From Chimonanthus salicifolius (taxonomy: Eukaryota; Streptophyta; Magnoliopsida; Laurales; Calycanthaceae): a DNA stretch of 64,000 nucleotides. Position numbers and translations under genes: made by a program. The first letter of the stretch is position 1. Every line of letters begins with the position of its first letter. Positions 48,096 to 59,569 of the stretch are shown here, piece after piece. The stretch spans positions 33,598,170 through 33,662,169 of the forward strand of contig CM023533.1 of NCBI GenBank assembly GCA_013350335.1, given 5' to 3'. Below the pieces are notes generated by a model, which worked only from the letters and a program-made list of their open reading frames with translations, searched no databases and was not told where the DNA came from.

Positions 48096-48098
<3 letters not shown>

Positions 48099-48250
48099 AC
48101 AGATCCATGGGCCTTAGTTACACAAACTGAACTCACAAGGCCAAGATAGAGATTTGTTGGATTTCATGGCCCAAAACCTATTCGCACATGGAATGTCAAT
48201 AAGATCCAGGCCCCACGAGTCAAGTAATCTGATGCAACAAAAAAAAGGCG

Positions 48251-48575
48251 GGTGGAAAAACACAAGATGGGGGAGGGGAGTGGAAAAACACAAATGAAAG
48301 GCCTTTTGAATTGAAATATACGTATGGGGGAGGGGAGGGGAGTGGAAAAACACAAATGAAAGGCCTTTCGAATTGAAATATACGTATGGGGGAGGGGGGT
48401 GGAAAAACAAAAATGAAAGGCCTTTCGAATTGAAATATAAGTACTTGGGGGGGTAGGGGGCGGGAGGGGGGGTTGGGGGGTGGAAAAACAAAAACGAAAG
48501 GCCTTTCGAATTGAAATATAAGTATGGGGGAGGGGAGTGGAAAAACACAAATGAAAGGTTCTTCGAATTAATATA
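48251..48575. repeat. G-rich minisatellite, ~57-bp unit
   Basis: TGGAAAAACACAAATGAAAG followed by GCCTTTCGAATTGAAATATA and a variable G-run occurs about five times. Starts at 48281, 48343, 48400, 48481 and 48538 give spacings of 62, 57, 81 and 57 bp. Length variation lies entirely in the GGGGGAGGGG tract, where G-quadruplexes are conceivable. Long open frames on the minus strand are by-products of the repeat. Confidence 0.85.
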
Positions 48576-50229
48576 TCACTTTTAACACACTTCCTTCTCT
48601 GAGAGTGATATCTCCTAGGCGTATCCCCAAAAGGTGTTAGGCATCCACCAAGGGTGTGTTACCGGGATTAACGCCTCAAGACTACGTATGGTATAAAAGT
48701 TGATGCAGATCTAGTCTCAGTTTAAGGAATTGTGATGGCCCACATCTGGAAGAGAACGGGGAAAGAAAGAAAGATAAGACGGATTCGGCACTGTAGAGTA
48801 GGGAAGGGGAAGGAAATCCTCCTACCGCCCAACATCACCTCATGCCGTCGCCTTCTAATACCCAAATGACACCTTTACAGGTTTTTATAGGAAACTGACG
48901 TCCACCCAAATGACACCTTTACAGGTTTTTATAGGAAACTGACGTCCAAAGCCGAAAATAACCCATTCATTTTAACTTTTAAAACTAACTTGTCTGGTGG
49001 ATATGACAAAAATTAAAGATAGTAGACAGTAATTTCTAGTAACTTACCATACATGCATTATATAACTCAGTTAACATTTTCTTTCTTGGCCAAAGTGTCC
49101 CAGGAAGTGTCCCAGGACTCCTTGTTCCTTTTACTCACAAACCAACTCTCAAAGCTTGAGACGTTTTCCACATGTTAAACTACTACAACATTTTTTAAAT
49201 CCGATATTTCACATACGCTTCCTTCTAAATGATTTATGTAATACCTTCTAATTTATTAATTATTTTCATTAATCTTTCGATAAAGGCGGAAAAAAATTAT
49301 AATTTGAATTATAAAATATATAATGCAGTTGCACAAAATTGCCATTTTTAGAAATTAATGCAGTTGCACAAAATTTAATTTGATACAATAATAAATTTAT
49401 ATTAAATTTAACTAAATTTCAAGTATAAAGAAAACTGTAATTTAATAATTAACATAAAAACATTTTGTGCATTCGTATTAGAAAAAAATATAGTTTAAAT
49501 TATAAAATAACCTATTTTTTAAAATCTTGATATCTACAAAATAATTTTTAATAACAATTTAAATTATCAAATTCATAAGATTTAAAAATTTAAATTATCA
49601 AATTCATAAGATTTAAAAATTTGAATGTCTAAATGACTTCAACTTTAAATTTTCTGGATTTTCAATTAAATATTCATAACTTCTTTAAAAAAATAAAAAT
49701 CAAATGCGTATTAGCACATCAGCCGTAAGCTCACAACAAATTACGACCGAGCATATTTCCCACCCGACGTTAGAGCACCCCAGATTTCACACACCGATTA
49801 ACCCCAAGTAAACTTACCAAACTCAGAAGGAGTAAAAAAACTCCACTTAAGTCACTAGCCATAACTACAACCCTCGAAACCAAAACGAAGGAAACGAGGC
49901 TCAAAATTACCGGGCTTTCGATTTAACGACTTTTTGCACAAAGAGTGACAGTATTACCCCAAATGGATTTATTTGAATGCCACAAAGTAAATAGACATTA
50001 TACTAAGCAAATAACATGAAAATTGTAGATCCTACATAAAAAATGCATGAATACTACAACAAAGAAAAGTCCAGTAATAAATCCCAAACAAATCTACATC
50101 AATATCATAAAACCATCTGCAGAAATACAATTAAAACCAATGTAAATCTATCATACTAATAAAATAGGAAGAGCAGTCTTTAAAAAATGCAAATTACTAA
50201 CTAATTTCATGGAAAATTTACCATATATC
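48576..50229. other. Intergenic; contains a 44-bp tandem duplication
   Basis: CCCAAATGACACCTTTACAG to GAAACTGACGTCCA is duplicated exactly at 48861 and 48905. The rest is AT-rich without a gene. Confidence 0.5.
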
Positions 50230-50510
50230 CACTAGAACTGACAGCAAAGAATAGAACTAAAAACTTGCGAAGGATTTAACAAAATGCTTACACTCAGATC
50301 ATATACCTCAAGAAGCCAATTGGCAATTCCATCGCAGAAGAAAGTCTGTGATTGCAATTGGGAAGTGTCGCAGAAATCAAACGAAGAAGCTGCCAGAATC
50401 CAATCACAGAAGAAAGAAGTTGCAGTCTTTAATGCCATTCTTCACAGCATAGACATCCTCCTTGCTCGCAACAGCAGCAAATAGGATTGAAGTCCGAGCA
50501 GAAAATCTTC
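50230..50510 (-). other. Possible exon, minus strand, unidentified
   Basis: Between a CAG at about 50,507 and a GAGGTATATG donor-like site near 50,310, one frame reads through AAVASKEDVYAVKNGIKDCN before a stop. It could belong to the putative minus-strand transcript starting near 52.7 kb. No family was recognised. Confidence 0.15.
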
Positions 50511-50798
50511 TGCCTAATTAACCTTTAACTTGAAAAGAAAAAAAAAATACACTTCTAGCATTTGCGCATTTATACATTCACCATCAACTGTCCATTGGAG
50601 AACATCCTCATGTACATATTGTGGTTAATACAGTGAAGTCCCCTCATTACAAGCAAAGATTCTTACATCTCCATCGGTCAATAAACTGAATCTACGAAGA
50701 ACAGTTATATAGCCATGATCACACAAACAACAATCTTATTTTATATCAACACAACTGAAGAGAGATTGTAACTCAACAATAACATATGCAACCATTTA

Positions 50799-51016
50799 AG
50801 AATTAAACTGATGGGCCTCTTCTAAATAAATCTAGTATTCCTTAATCAAGTACTCAGAAGGATATTGACATAAAATCAGAGAAACCAAATGTGGTCATTT
50901 TTTTTCAACCAGTGAAGAATTAAACTGATGGGCCTCTTCTAAATAAGTCTAGTATTCCTTAATCAAGAACGCAGAAGGATCTTGACATAAAATCAGACAC
51001 ACCAAATGTGGTCAAT
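50799..51016. repeat. 117-bp tandem duplication
   Basis: AATTAAACTGATGGGCCTCT ... AAATGTGGTCA occurs at 50801 and 50918 with few differences. Confidence 0.85.
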
Positions 51017-51160
51017 TTTTTTTTTTTAATAGAGGAGAGCCACAAGGAAAGGGCATCCCAAAACCCCGAGCGGAACACCACACAACCATACAGGACACCC
51101 CTGTTCCGGCAACCTCTCGCTAACCAGTTGAGTTAGCAACGTTGGGTGAAAACAAAATTT
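51015..51160 (-). mobile_element. SINE-3 (tRNA-derived), minus strand
   Basis: On the minus strand: A-box-like CTAACTCAACTGGTTAGCG, then B-box-like GAGAGGTTGCCGGAACAGG, then GTTCCGCTCGGGGTTTTGGG and an oligo-A tail (poly-T at 51015-51027). It is inserted directly after the second unit of the 117-bp duplication. Confidence 0.6.
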
Positions 51161-51915
51161 GGGTGTTTCCATGTAATTAACATAAAAAACTTGAACAGAT
51201 ATTCCATTTGTATCATGGTAATTCAGGAGTCAACTTGGCAAGAGGCGAAACTAATACAACATCTTGCTAAGTTGATTCCAAATATCAGAAGGCAAATCTG
51301 AAAGTAAAATAACAACATATCAGCGTTGATGACGGAATGTTTGCATAATAATGCCATTTGTACAAGGGGAGCTTATGCATAACAGAAGAAAACATTCAGA
51401 TGATTGATTTTCAATCCTCGTTGCTGAGATGCAAATCTGTCTCTTGGATAAGCGAGTAAGCAACTTAGCCATAGGAAAACAATGGAGAAAAGTACTAGTT
51501 CAATTTGGATGCAAGCGTTTGGGCCGACCGGGGTGGAGAACCACCACTATTCACCATTATACACAATTTTAAGCTTCTGACAATTATTTCACTTTCAATT
51601 TTATACAGGCAACTTTAACTGAACATGTGAACACGAATTTGATTAATAGCTACTGATGTACAATCGGCTTAAATTTTATTGCCTCATGGAACTCGTAGAT
51701 GGAACAAGGCTTTAATTCTAAAAAGAATACAGGTATGCATCTAGTCATCTTGAGAAGCAAAGCATCTAACTATGTATGTATCTACTCATCTTCAGAAACT
51801 AGAAACCTTATATTATGTACCTCTTACTCATTTCTTTTCTGGTAATTCCAACTTCTAAAAATATTAATTTTGAATATAAATATAAATAAAAAATATGCCT
51901 AAAAGAGTGTAATAC

Positions 51916-52790
51916 CTCAATAAATCTGATCAAGAAGTCGTTGAAAGCAGAATCGTTGTTAGAAATGCAGATTTGTACTTCCTTTGTGCCTGATTGCCGA
52001 TATCTGCTCGAATTAAAAATGCGTGAATGCGGTTGCAGTGTCAAAGGACCAGACCAGAGAAGCAAATGAAGAACAAAAAAGAAACCGAACACCACAAGTT
52101 GGGAGATCCCGGACAAAAGCGCCCCGTGCGATCTCCCAAAAAACCAAAAAATATATATTTTTATTAGGATTTTTGACCTGCCATGCAAGCGCACCTGTCA
52201 TGGCAAAGGTCCGGTGACACACATCCATCACCACTACATACCTCCCCCACAGACACTATAGATCAACAATCTCTCAAATCATCAGCTTTTCTACATCAAA
52301 CGAAGATCAGATCTCAAACTACCCATTTTTACAGCCATACATCAGATCCAAAGTCTGATCTATGAGATGCAAGCAGATCCGACGCAACTAAAACGAACAG
52401 ATCCATCTTGCCCGTACCGGAAAAGAAAAACACCCATCTCCGTCGCCAATCCTTCCCTTCACGAAGAGATAGATGAGAATCGCCGAGCTGTCATCTCTAA
52501 TGAAACGAGAACACGAAAAAACCTGCAAAAAAAAGAGAAGATATACGAAGAAAGTAAAAAAAAAAATACTTCCTCAAGCACTATATAACGCTGGATCGCT
52601 CAATCAGATCCGTAGTGAAACAGTGTCCTCAAACGAGATCTCGAAACTAAAGGCGTCAGTACACAGATCAAACGGATATAGACGAAGAAAAAATTAAGAA
52701 AGTAAACAACAGAAGGGCAACCGTGCACAGAAGAGATAGAGAAGATAGTGAAAAAGAAGAGAAAGGAGATTCCTATTTATTGAGAAGCCT
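51916..52790 (-). promoter_or_regulatory. Putative promoter, 5' UTR and first exon of a minus-strand transcript
   Basis: On the minus strand CAATAAATAGG (near 52,775) could be a TATA element. It is followed by a pyrimidine-rich leader with CT and TCTCTT runs, typical of plant 5' UTRs. Further on, GAGCAG followed by ATATCGGCAATCAGG looks like an acceptor and ATTGAG/GTATTAC (about 51,915) like a donor. I cannot identify a protein, so this may be a non-coding or broken transcript. Confidence 0.2.
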
Positions 52791-53019
52791 TGACGAAATC
52801 TACGGACAGATATCGTTTGGTTCAGACGGCTGAGATATTGATGAGGATGCCTGCTTTTTCGTGAGGTGTTGGTTTAATCACCGTCAGCTACGCACCTTTA
52901 GTGGGAGACACGTGGCGTGGCGTTGTTCTCACGCCAGGTTGTCGATTGGAAGTTTGTGGAGTCCTCACCAAACACGCCAACAAGTCCTTGCTTTGTTTAT
53001 GTCTGTCCATACGGCAGTC

Positions 53020-54700
53020 AGAGATCTCGGCCATTTAAAAAAATAAAAAATATCGATATTTCAAATATCCATCGAGATATCAACTTGTCCGGCCACCTGA
53101 TATTAGTTTTTCTTTTTTTAAGAAAAAAAAGAGAAATTGGTTGAATATATTTCGGTTGTTGATAACAATAGGGATAGTATCGATCGATATTTATACTCTT
53201 AGTCGAGCGAAACATTAGCATAATATGTAAAATCCTCTTTAGAGTTTGTATTTAGATATTTTATATCTGACTTATTGCGATCATAAAAATATTAGTGATA
53301 TTTTAAAATTTATAATATTTTTATTTGTAAAATATTATTATTATTATTTTAATAACATATTTATCAGCAGTTCTTTAAATTCTCAATAAAATTATATTAA
53401 AAATATAATATATGATAATATCATAACAATATTCCAATAATTTTTTAATAAATTAAGTTTTTTATTTTATTTTTATCTTAAATACTTTAAGTTTAATTTT
53501 TTAAATACTATATTTTTTGTAAAAGCTTTCAGTAAAAACTCAAGAAGTGACAATGATTTATTGAATATTTATTCTAATATGAAGAAAATCAATACTTATT
53601 TTAGTGAATTTATCAAAATACAAAAATTAATTAATAGAAATTACGGTACTGATGTAATTGCTTTATTCATTTTTATTATTTATGTAAGTTGAACTTATAA
53701 TTTTTATCATTAGATATCTCCTGTAGTTAAATTTATAAAAACATTTTTTAAATATATTTTTAATTTTTTCAATCCGAGTCTCAATTTTCATTAATCTAAG
53801 TTTATAAAATATTTTACTCTATTAAAATGTTTATCTCTTCGTACAGAACCCATAACATCTTAAGATGTCATCTCCCGTGGAAAACAATTGGTGTACATAT
53901 TTTCTTAATTTTCAAAAATACTATATAAAAAATATTTGTATAATTAAAAATAGACTTGATAAAATATGAGTACTTGAGTAGATTAAATTTCAATTCCAAA
54001 TTCATTTTTTAGTTATTTAATCTCTATAAAAACATTAAGAATCTCTAAAAAAATTCAATAATGTTGATACTTATGAATATTGAAATCAAATGTGTACAAA
54101 TTAAATATAAGACTAACTTTTGATTTAATTATAGTTTATTAAATCTATTTTCAATTACAACTATGAATATTTAATGGTACAAATAACAAAAGAATCATTT
54201 CAATTATATAAATAGATTTTGGTAGTAATGTAGTTATTTATATTGCTCTATAAGGTGTGATTAGGATTGACAACGTGACACTTAAATAAAAAACTTATAA
54301 ATGTTCAAATGCATTAGTTTCGATATGAATTTTTTCCTAGGAATGTGAAAATTTAATTGAGTTTCTTGTTGAATTAATACGATGACTACTAATAATTTTA
54401 ATATTTTAATTTTATTCAATTGAGTGCTTTAAGATCTCAATTAGTGAATTTGTGGATTTACATTTTTCCATTGAATGAGTGAATCGAACTTTTATCAAAT
54501 TTTGATATTTCCTTTACAACCTGATTTTTTTGCATTATTTACCTTGTATTTAGAAATATTTTTAAATAGCAAACACTTTGTGATTATAAAGTTTCACATT
54601 GATGTGAAGATTGCTTCCGTGCAAAATTCAAATGATAATTTATATAAAAATTTATCTTTGAATCCATTTCTAAGAATATATCATAGGTATTGTAATTATA
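53020..54700. other. Intergenic, very AT-rich
   Basis: A weakly preserved ATCGATAT/ATCGATCGATAT inverted-repeat element occupies roughly 53,020-53,200. No other feature was seen. Confidence 0.4.
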
Positions 54701-55103
54701 CCCTTGTTTGATAATGGAGGGATGAGGATAAAAATTTAAAATTTTATCCCTCCCACTCCTATTTTGAAAGCCCCGTGGAGTATGGGGTTTTTATGAAATT
54801 CTTGCCCCTCTTTATTCTTCTTTATCCCCTTTATCCCTTTTTGTACTTATGAAGAAAAAATATTTTAAAATATTTTTTAATTGATGAATATTATTTATTA
54901 ATTATGTTTCATAAATTTCATTTTTTATTTTTTATATTATATTAATTTAATAAAAATTATTAATATATTACCCTCTTACCCTCTCCTCTTTGTACTTATA
55001 GAACAAAAATATTTTAAACTATTTTTAATTGATGAATATTATTTAATAATTATGTTTTTTATTTTTTTATTATATAAAATTAGTAAAAATTATTAATTCT
55101 AAT

Positions 55104-55545
55104 AAACTCTCTTTACCTTTCTTTATTCCCTCTAAACCTTTTTATCTCTTTTCACCTCCCTGTACCCCTCTTTGCACTTATTACCTTTCTTTACCTCTCT
55201 AAATCCTCTTTACCCTTCTTTACCCCCTTTACCTCTCTTTACACATATTACCCTTCTTTACACATCTTTACCCCCCTTTACCCCTCTTTGCACCTATTAC
55301 CCTTCTTTACCCCTCAAAACCATCTTTATCCCTCATTACCCCCGTTACCCCTCTTTACACTGTATTACCCTTTTTTACCCCTCTTAACCCTCTTTATTAT
55401 TCTTTACCCCTCTTTGCACTTATTACCCTTGTTTACTCCCCTAAACCCTTTTTACCCTTCTTTACTCCTGTTTACCTCTCTTTGCACATATTACCCCTCT
55501 TTACCCTTCTTTACCTCTCTTTGTACCTATGGAGCAAAAATATTT
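55104..55545. repeat. Pyrimidine-rich minisatellite (CTTTACCCCT-type)
   Basis: About 440 bp of irregular repeats of TTTACCCCTCTTTGCACCTA and shorter versions. The plus strand is almost purely C/T with periodic A. Open frames here are repeat artefacts. Confidence 0.85.
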
Positions 55546-55567
55546 TAAAATATTTTGTAATTGACGA

Positions 55568-55730
55568 ATATTTTTTTTTTTTAAACAGTTAAAAATAGAC
55601 TTTCATTAAATAAAAAGATTCCAGTACAAAGAGAAAATGAAAAGGTGGTACCTTATGAGAAATAAGCCCCTTGCCCAAAAACAAGAAGAAACAAAGCAAA
55701 TCAAAAACAACAACATGTTGCGTCCCAAAT
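55568..55730 (-). mobile_element. LINE-like 3' tail insertion
   Basis: A poly-T run at about 55571-55583 is followed by AAAATAGACTTTCATTAAAT and ends near TTGCGTCCC. The host repeat ATTGACGAATATT ... AATAATTATGTTTTATTATT resumes on the far side, so the 160 bp are an insertion. On the minus strand it would end in poly-A, as a 5'-truncated retroposon does. Confidence 0.45.
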
Positions 55731-56834
55731 AATTATGTTTTATTATTTTTATATTATATGAATTTCATAAATTTATCTATTCTAATAAAGTTGTAATATA
55801 TTACTCCTCTTTGCACCTATGGAGTAAAAATATTTTAAAATATCTTTTAATTGATGAATATTATTTAATAATCATGTTTTATTATTTTTTATATTATATG
55901 AATTTAATTAAATAGTTAATATATTACACCTCTTTACCCCCCCTCTTTGCATCTATGGAGAAAAAATATTTAAAATATTTTTAATTGATAAATATTATTT
56001 AATAATTTCTTTTAGCTTTTTTTATTATTATATTGAATTTAATAAAAAATATTAATTCTAATAAAATTGTTATGGTGACCCCTACTCAAGCCCTACTCAA
56101 GAATGACCCCTACTCAAGGGTGACCCCTTATTCAGAGGTAACCCTTTAAAATTTACCCCACATCCAAACATAGCCTAAGTTTTGAAAGAGTTAGTTTTTT
56201 TAACAATTATTTGAATGTAATCTTTATAAAAGTTGATAAATATGACAACTTTATATCATGGGTAAAGGTTAGACGAAACCTAAGTAAGAAGTGAATGTCA
56301 TTCAATATCTTCTTTGTGTACTCAAAACAACGAACAACCTAATTTCGAGTTTGTGGCCATGATCATTCAATGGTGTAAATGTATGGCCAGTATGCAAGAA
56401 ATAAAATGAAATTTTATAATATGCCATGTTATGAAGATGCAACTTGATGTTCCTAATATAATAATTAAAATGGGATAAACGAGGCCTCAAATGGGATAAT
56501 TTGATGTGTTGAGAATTGAGATGGACCAATTTTGAGTATAAGTGGGCTAATATAAAGTACTGAGTTAAATTAGTTTTTGGTCCTGTAATGGAATGGATTT
56601 GAAATCGATAGGTTCTAGCCTTCTAGGTACTAAGATGGATTGGTTTATGATGCAAAAATGGGCTTAGTTGATGGTGGAGAAGTGGAATGTTCTGTGAAAT
56701 ACCAATATAAAACAACCATTCACACAATGAAAAGACAGAGACATGCTGACCAAGGTGGTAAGAGGAGTCAAGGTCAAACATTGTCTAGACTCCATCAACA
56801 TTTGAATATTTTAACCACATTTGAATATTTGAAC

Positions 56835-57304
56835 CAATGTTATCATAATCGGATGACAGTCTAACGAACCGTCTTCGAAGTATTTTTGGTTCAACCGAGT
56901 TCCACCGCGGTCGAAGCCGGTCAAAGCCGATCAATGAATAATATAATATAAATATTACATATAAGACACCTTTTTACAAATAAATTAATATAAATATTAC
57001 AAATAACATTGAATATCTGAGTAATATACTAAAACGGTGAAAGATATGGGATAGAAACCTTTATATTTCAAATATTAATTTTTGATATTTTGAAGGGTAA
57101 AATTAAAAAAAAAAAATTAAAAATTTGTGAGCTGCGGTTTAAGGTTCACGGTTTTATCCTCAAAATCATATAAAACAGCGGCTCTAACTGGTTTTATGCT
57201 GCTTAGACCAAAAACGGTTTTTTACCTCTAACCAAACCGTGACCATGGAGGTTCCGGTCGAACTTTCGATTCGATCGCAGTTCGGTCCGGTTTTGATAAC
57301 ATTG
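56835..57304. mobile_element. TIR element of the CAATGTTATCA family, copy 1
   Basis: 470 bp starting CAATGTTATCATAATCGG and ending CCGGTTTTGATAACATTG, inverted termini with one or two mismatches. Flanks ATTTGAACC and CTTTGAAGG share TTTGAA (7 of 9). It contains CGGTTCAACC/GGTTTTATGC-type segments and no ORF. Confidence 0.65.
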
Positions 57305-59036
57305 CTTTGAAGGGTCAATTTGAGATTAGACCATTTTGTATTGTGTTTGAATATTTATGAGTAATTTCGAATTTTGAGAACATCGACTTTTTCAGCGTCT
57401 CATGTCTTAAGATGCATAAAAAATAATATGATAGGGTGAGTAAAATTTCATCTTCGTATTATTATTTTAGCCTAATCATGTTAAATATTTAATATTTTAG
57501 ACATTAAAGAAAAATTTTACCCTAAATTTTTGTTCTAAGCTCACTTGATAAAAAAAATTAGTAAATTTTGACTGAATTGGAGAAACTTAGTACATTTTGA
57601 CCAAAATTTTAGTTTATTTTGGAAATTTTGATCGAATATCTTTGATTTATATTTATAATATAGAACAAATGAAATGGTTAATAAGATTGAAGTTTCAATA
57701 GAAAATTTTGATTCCTTTGAAAACAGAAAATTGTATAATCTATTTATCTTCGTGATTATTTTAGTTTTATTTTAGAATGGAATGGACACTCTATCATGAA
57801 TAATTGAAGATCTAAATTTTGTTCCTAAAAAAATATAACAATAAATAAAAACTAAATTAATCTAAATCTTCACTTTATTTTTCTCATCATGATTATGTAG
57901 AATTGTATGATTGATTAATAGGTGAGTTGATTCATCACTTTTTAATTTTTAAAATAATAAAAATGTACCATACTAATATCACTACAATTGAACAAGATTA
58001 GACGGGGAAATTAATAATTTATGTCAATAGTTTCAATGCTCGTATTAAGTCATTACTCCATATTTGATTAAAGTCAATATTATTTTAAGTCAAAGACGTC
58101 ATATAAAAAGTTCTTATTTTTGGACTTATATTGGTGTTCATGATGATAGGGTTTCTGGAACTTAAACCTGATCATATCATTGAGGTTTGTTTCAATCTTA
58201 GGTGAAGCTCTGTCTATTTCTACCCTTACTTGTCAATGGATTCTTTTTAATAAATTGATATTTAACTTGTTTTAGAGGTAATTATATTAAAAAAAATGCA
58301 TTCTAGATCTACTTAAATATCCATTTTATTATCTAATATCAAATAAATATCGCTAAAAAACAACTTATTATAAATATAATTTAAAAATTATATAAATTTT
58401 ATGACTATATTTAATTTAATATAATAATATGCATAAATAAATACTCTGTCAATTTATCATAACTCATAAGGAAGCATGAGTTTCGGATGAATGTAGTGTA
58501 GGGAATTATATCGTGATGAAAAATTTACAATTTCCCGAAAGTTACAACTTAGCTATCTATTTTAATTTTTTCAATAAAATAACTATAAGTATTTAATAAA
58601 TTTAATTTAATTTATATTGTTATATTAAATTTTAATAAATTGATATTTAACTTGTTTTAGAGGCAATCATATTAAACAAATGCATTCTAGATCTACTTAA
58701 ATATATAATTATTATTTTTAGTTCAATGACTATCTTAATTTAAAAAGTTCTACCTCTAAATTCAACTATCAAATAAATATCGCTAAAAAGATATAATATC
58801 AAATAAACAACAACTTAGTTTTAATATAACTTAAAATTATATAAATTTTATGACTATATATAATTTGATATAATAAATTGCAGAAATAAATACTTTATAA
58901 ATGATCAGAAGGAACCCTTAGTATCGCTGTAGTGTAATAAAAAGAGATGTAGCGATGAAGCCACGCAGTATTGAATAAACATGTGTTATATTAACATTGG
59001 TCTAATCTTTCGCAGGGAACTGGGGATAGATTTTTC
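57305..59036. other. Intergenic, AT-rich with a ~230-bp duplication
   Basis: TTGATATTTAACTTGTTTTA and following ~200 bp occur at 58,255 and again at 58,640 with diverged spacing. No gene was seen. Confidence 0.5.
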
Positions 59037-59548
59037 CAATGTTATTAGAACCGGACCGTCTAACGAACCATCTTCGAGGCATTTTGGGTTCAACATGGTT
59101 CAATCGTGGTCGAAGTGGCTCCAAGCCAGTCAATGATTAATATAATATAAATATTATTATAACATTAAGTAAGACACATTTTACAAATAAATTAATATAA
59201 ATATTACAAATAACATTCAAACTCTAAGTAATATATCAAAACGGTGAAAGATATGTGATAGAAATGATAGAAACCTTTATATTTCAAATATATCCATTTT
59301 TAAATATTAATTTTTGATATTTTGTAGGGGAAAATTAAAAAAAGAAAGTTAAAAAAAAATTTAAAAATTTGCGAGCCGCAGTTCGAGGTTCACGGTTTTA
59401 TCCTCAAAACCGCATAAAACCGCGGCTCTAACTGGTTTTATGCGGTTTAGACCAAAAATGATTTTTTACCTCTAACCGAACCGCAACCATACCAGTTTCG
59501 GTCAAACCTCTGGTTCGATTGCGGTTCGATATGGTTTTGATAACATTG
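59037..59548. mobile_element. TIR element of the CAATGTTATCA family, copy 2
   Basis: 512 bp starting CAATGTTATTAGAACCGG and ending ATGGTTTTGATAACATTG. It aligns with copy 1 end to end (GTCTAACGAACC, CACGGTTTTATCCTCAAAA and AACCTTTATATTTCAAATAT are shared) with small insertions. Confidence 0.7.
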
Positions 59549-59569
59549 ATTTGAACACTTTCGGGTGCG

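Larger units (their letters stand above)
54701..56176. mobile_element. Inverted-repeat element with TTTGTTTG/CATCCAAAC termini, expanded
   Basis: The left end CCTTGTTTGATAATGGAGGG and the right end (reversed GGCTATGTTTGGATGTGGGG) form imperfect inverted repeats like those of the element at 6108-6286. The interior is inflated by TTTACCCCTC-type repeats and by several copies of an AATTGATGAATATTATTTAA motif. It carries a LINE-like tail insertion. Confidence 0.45.

Noticed and set aside
48114..48550. Two overlapping long minus-strand open frames (Phe/His/Pro-rich, repeated)
   Set aside because: They are translations of the ~57-bp G-rich minisatellite in two frames; unit lengths vary between 57 and 81 bp and there is no start context or domain.
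55104..55545. Interstitial telomeric repeat
   Set aside because: The repeats are CTTTACCCCT and TTTGCACCTATTACCC rather than CCCTAAA, and are irregular.
55172..55548. Leu/Pro/Thr-rich repetitive frames
   Set aside because: Translations of the CTTTACCCCT minisatellite.
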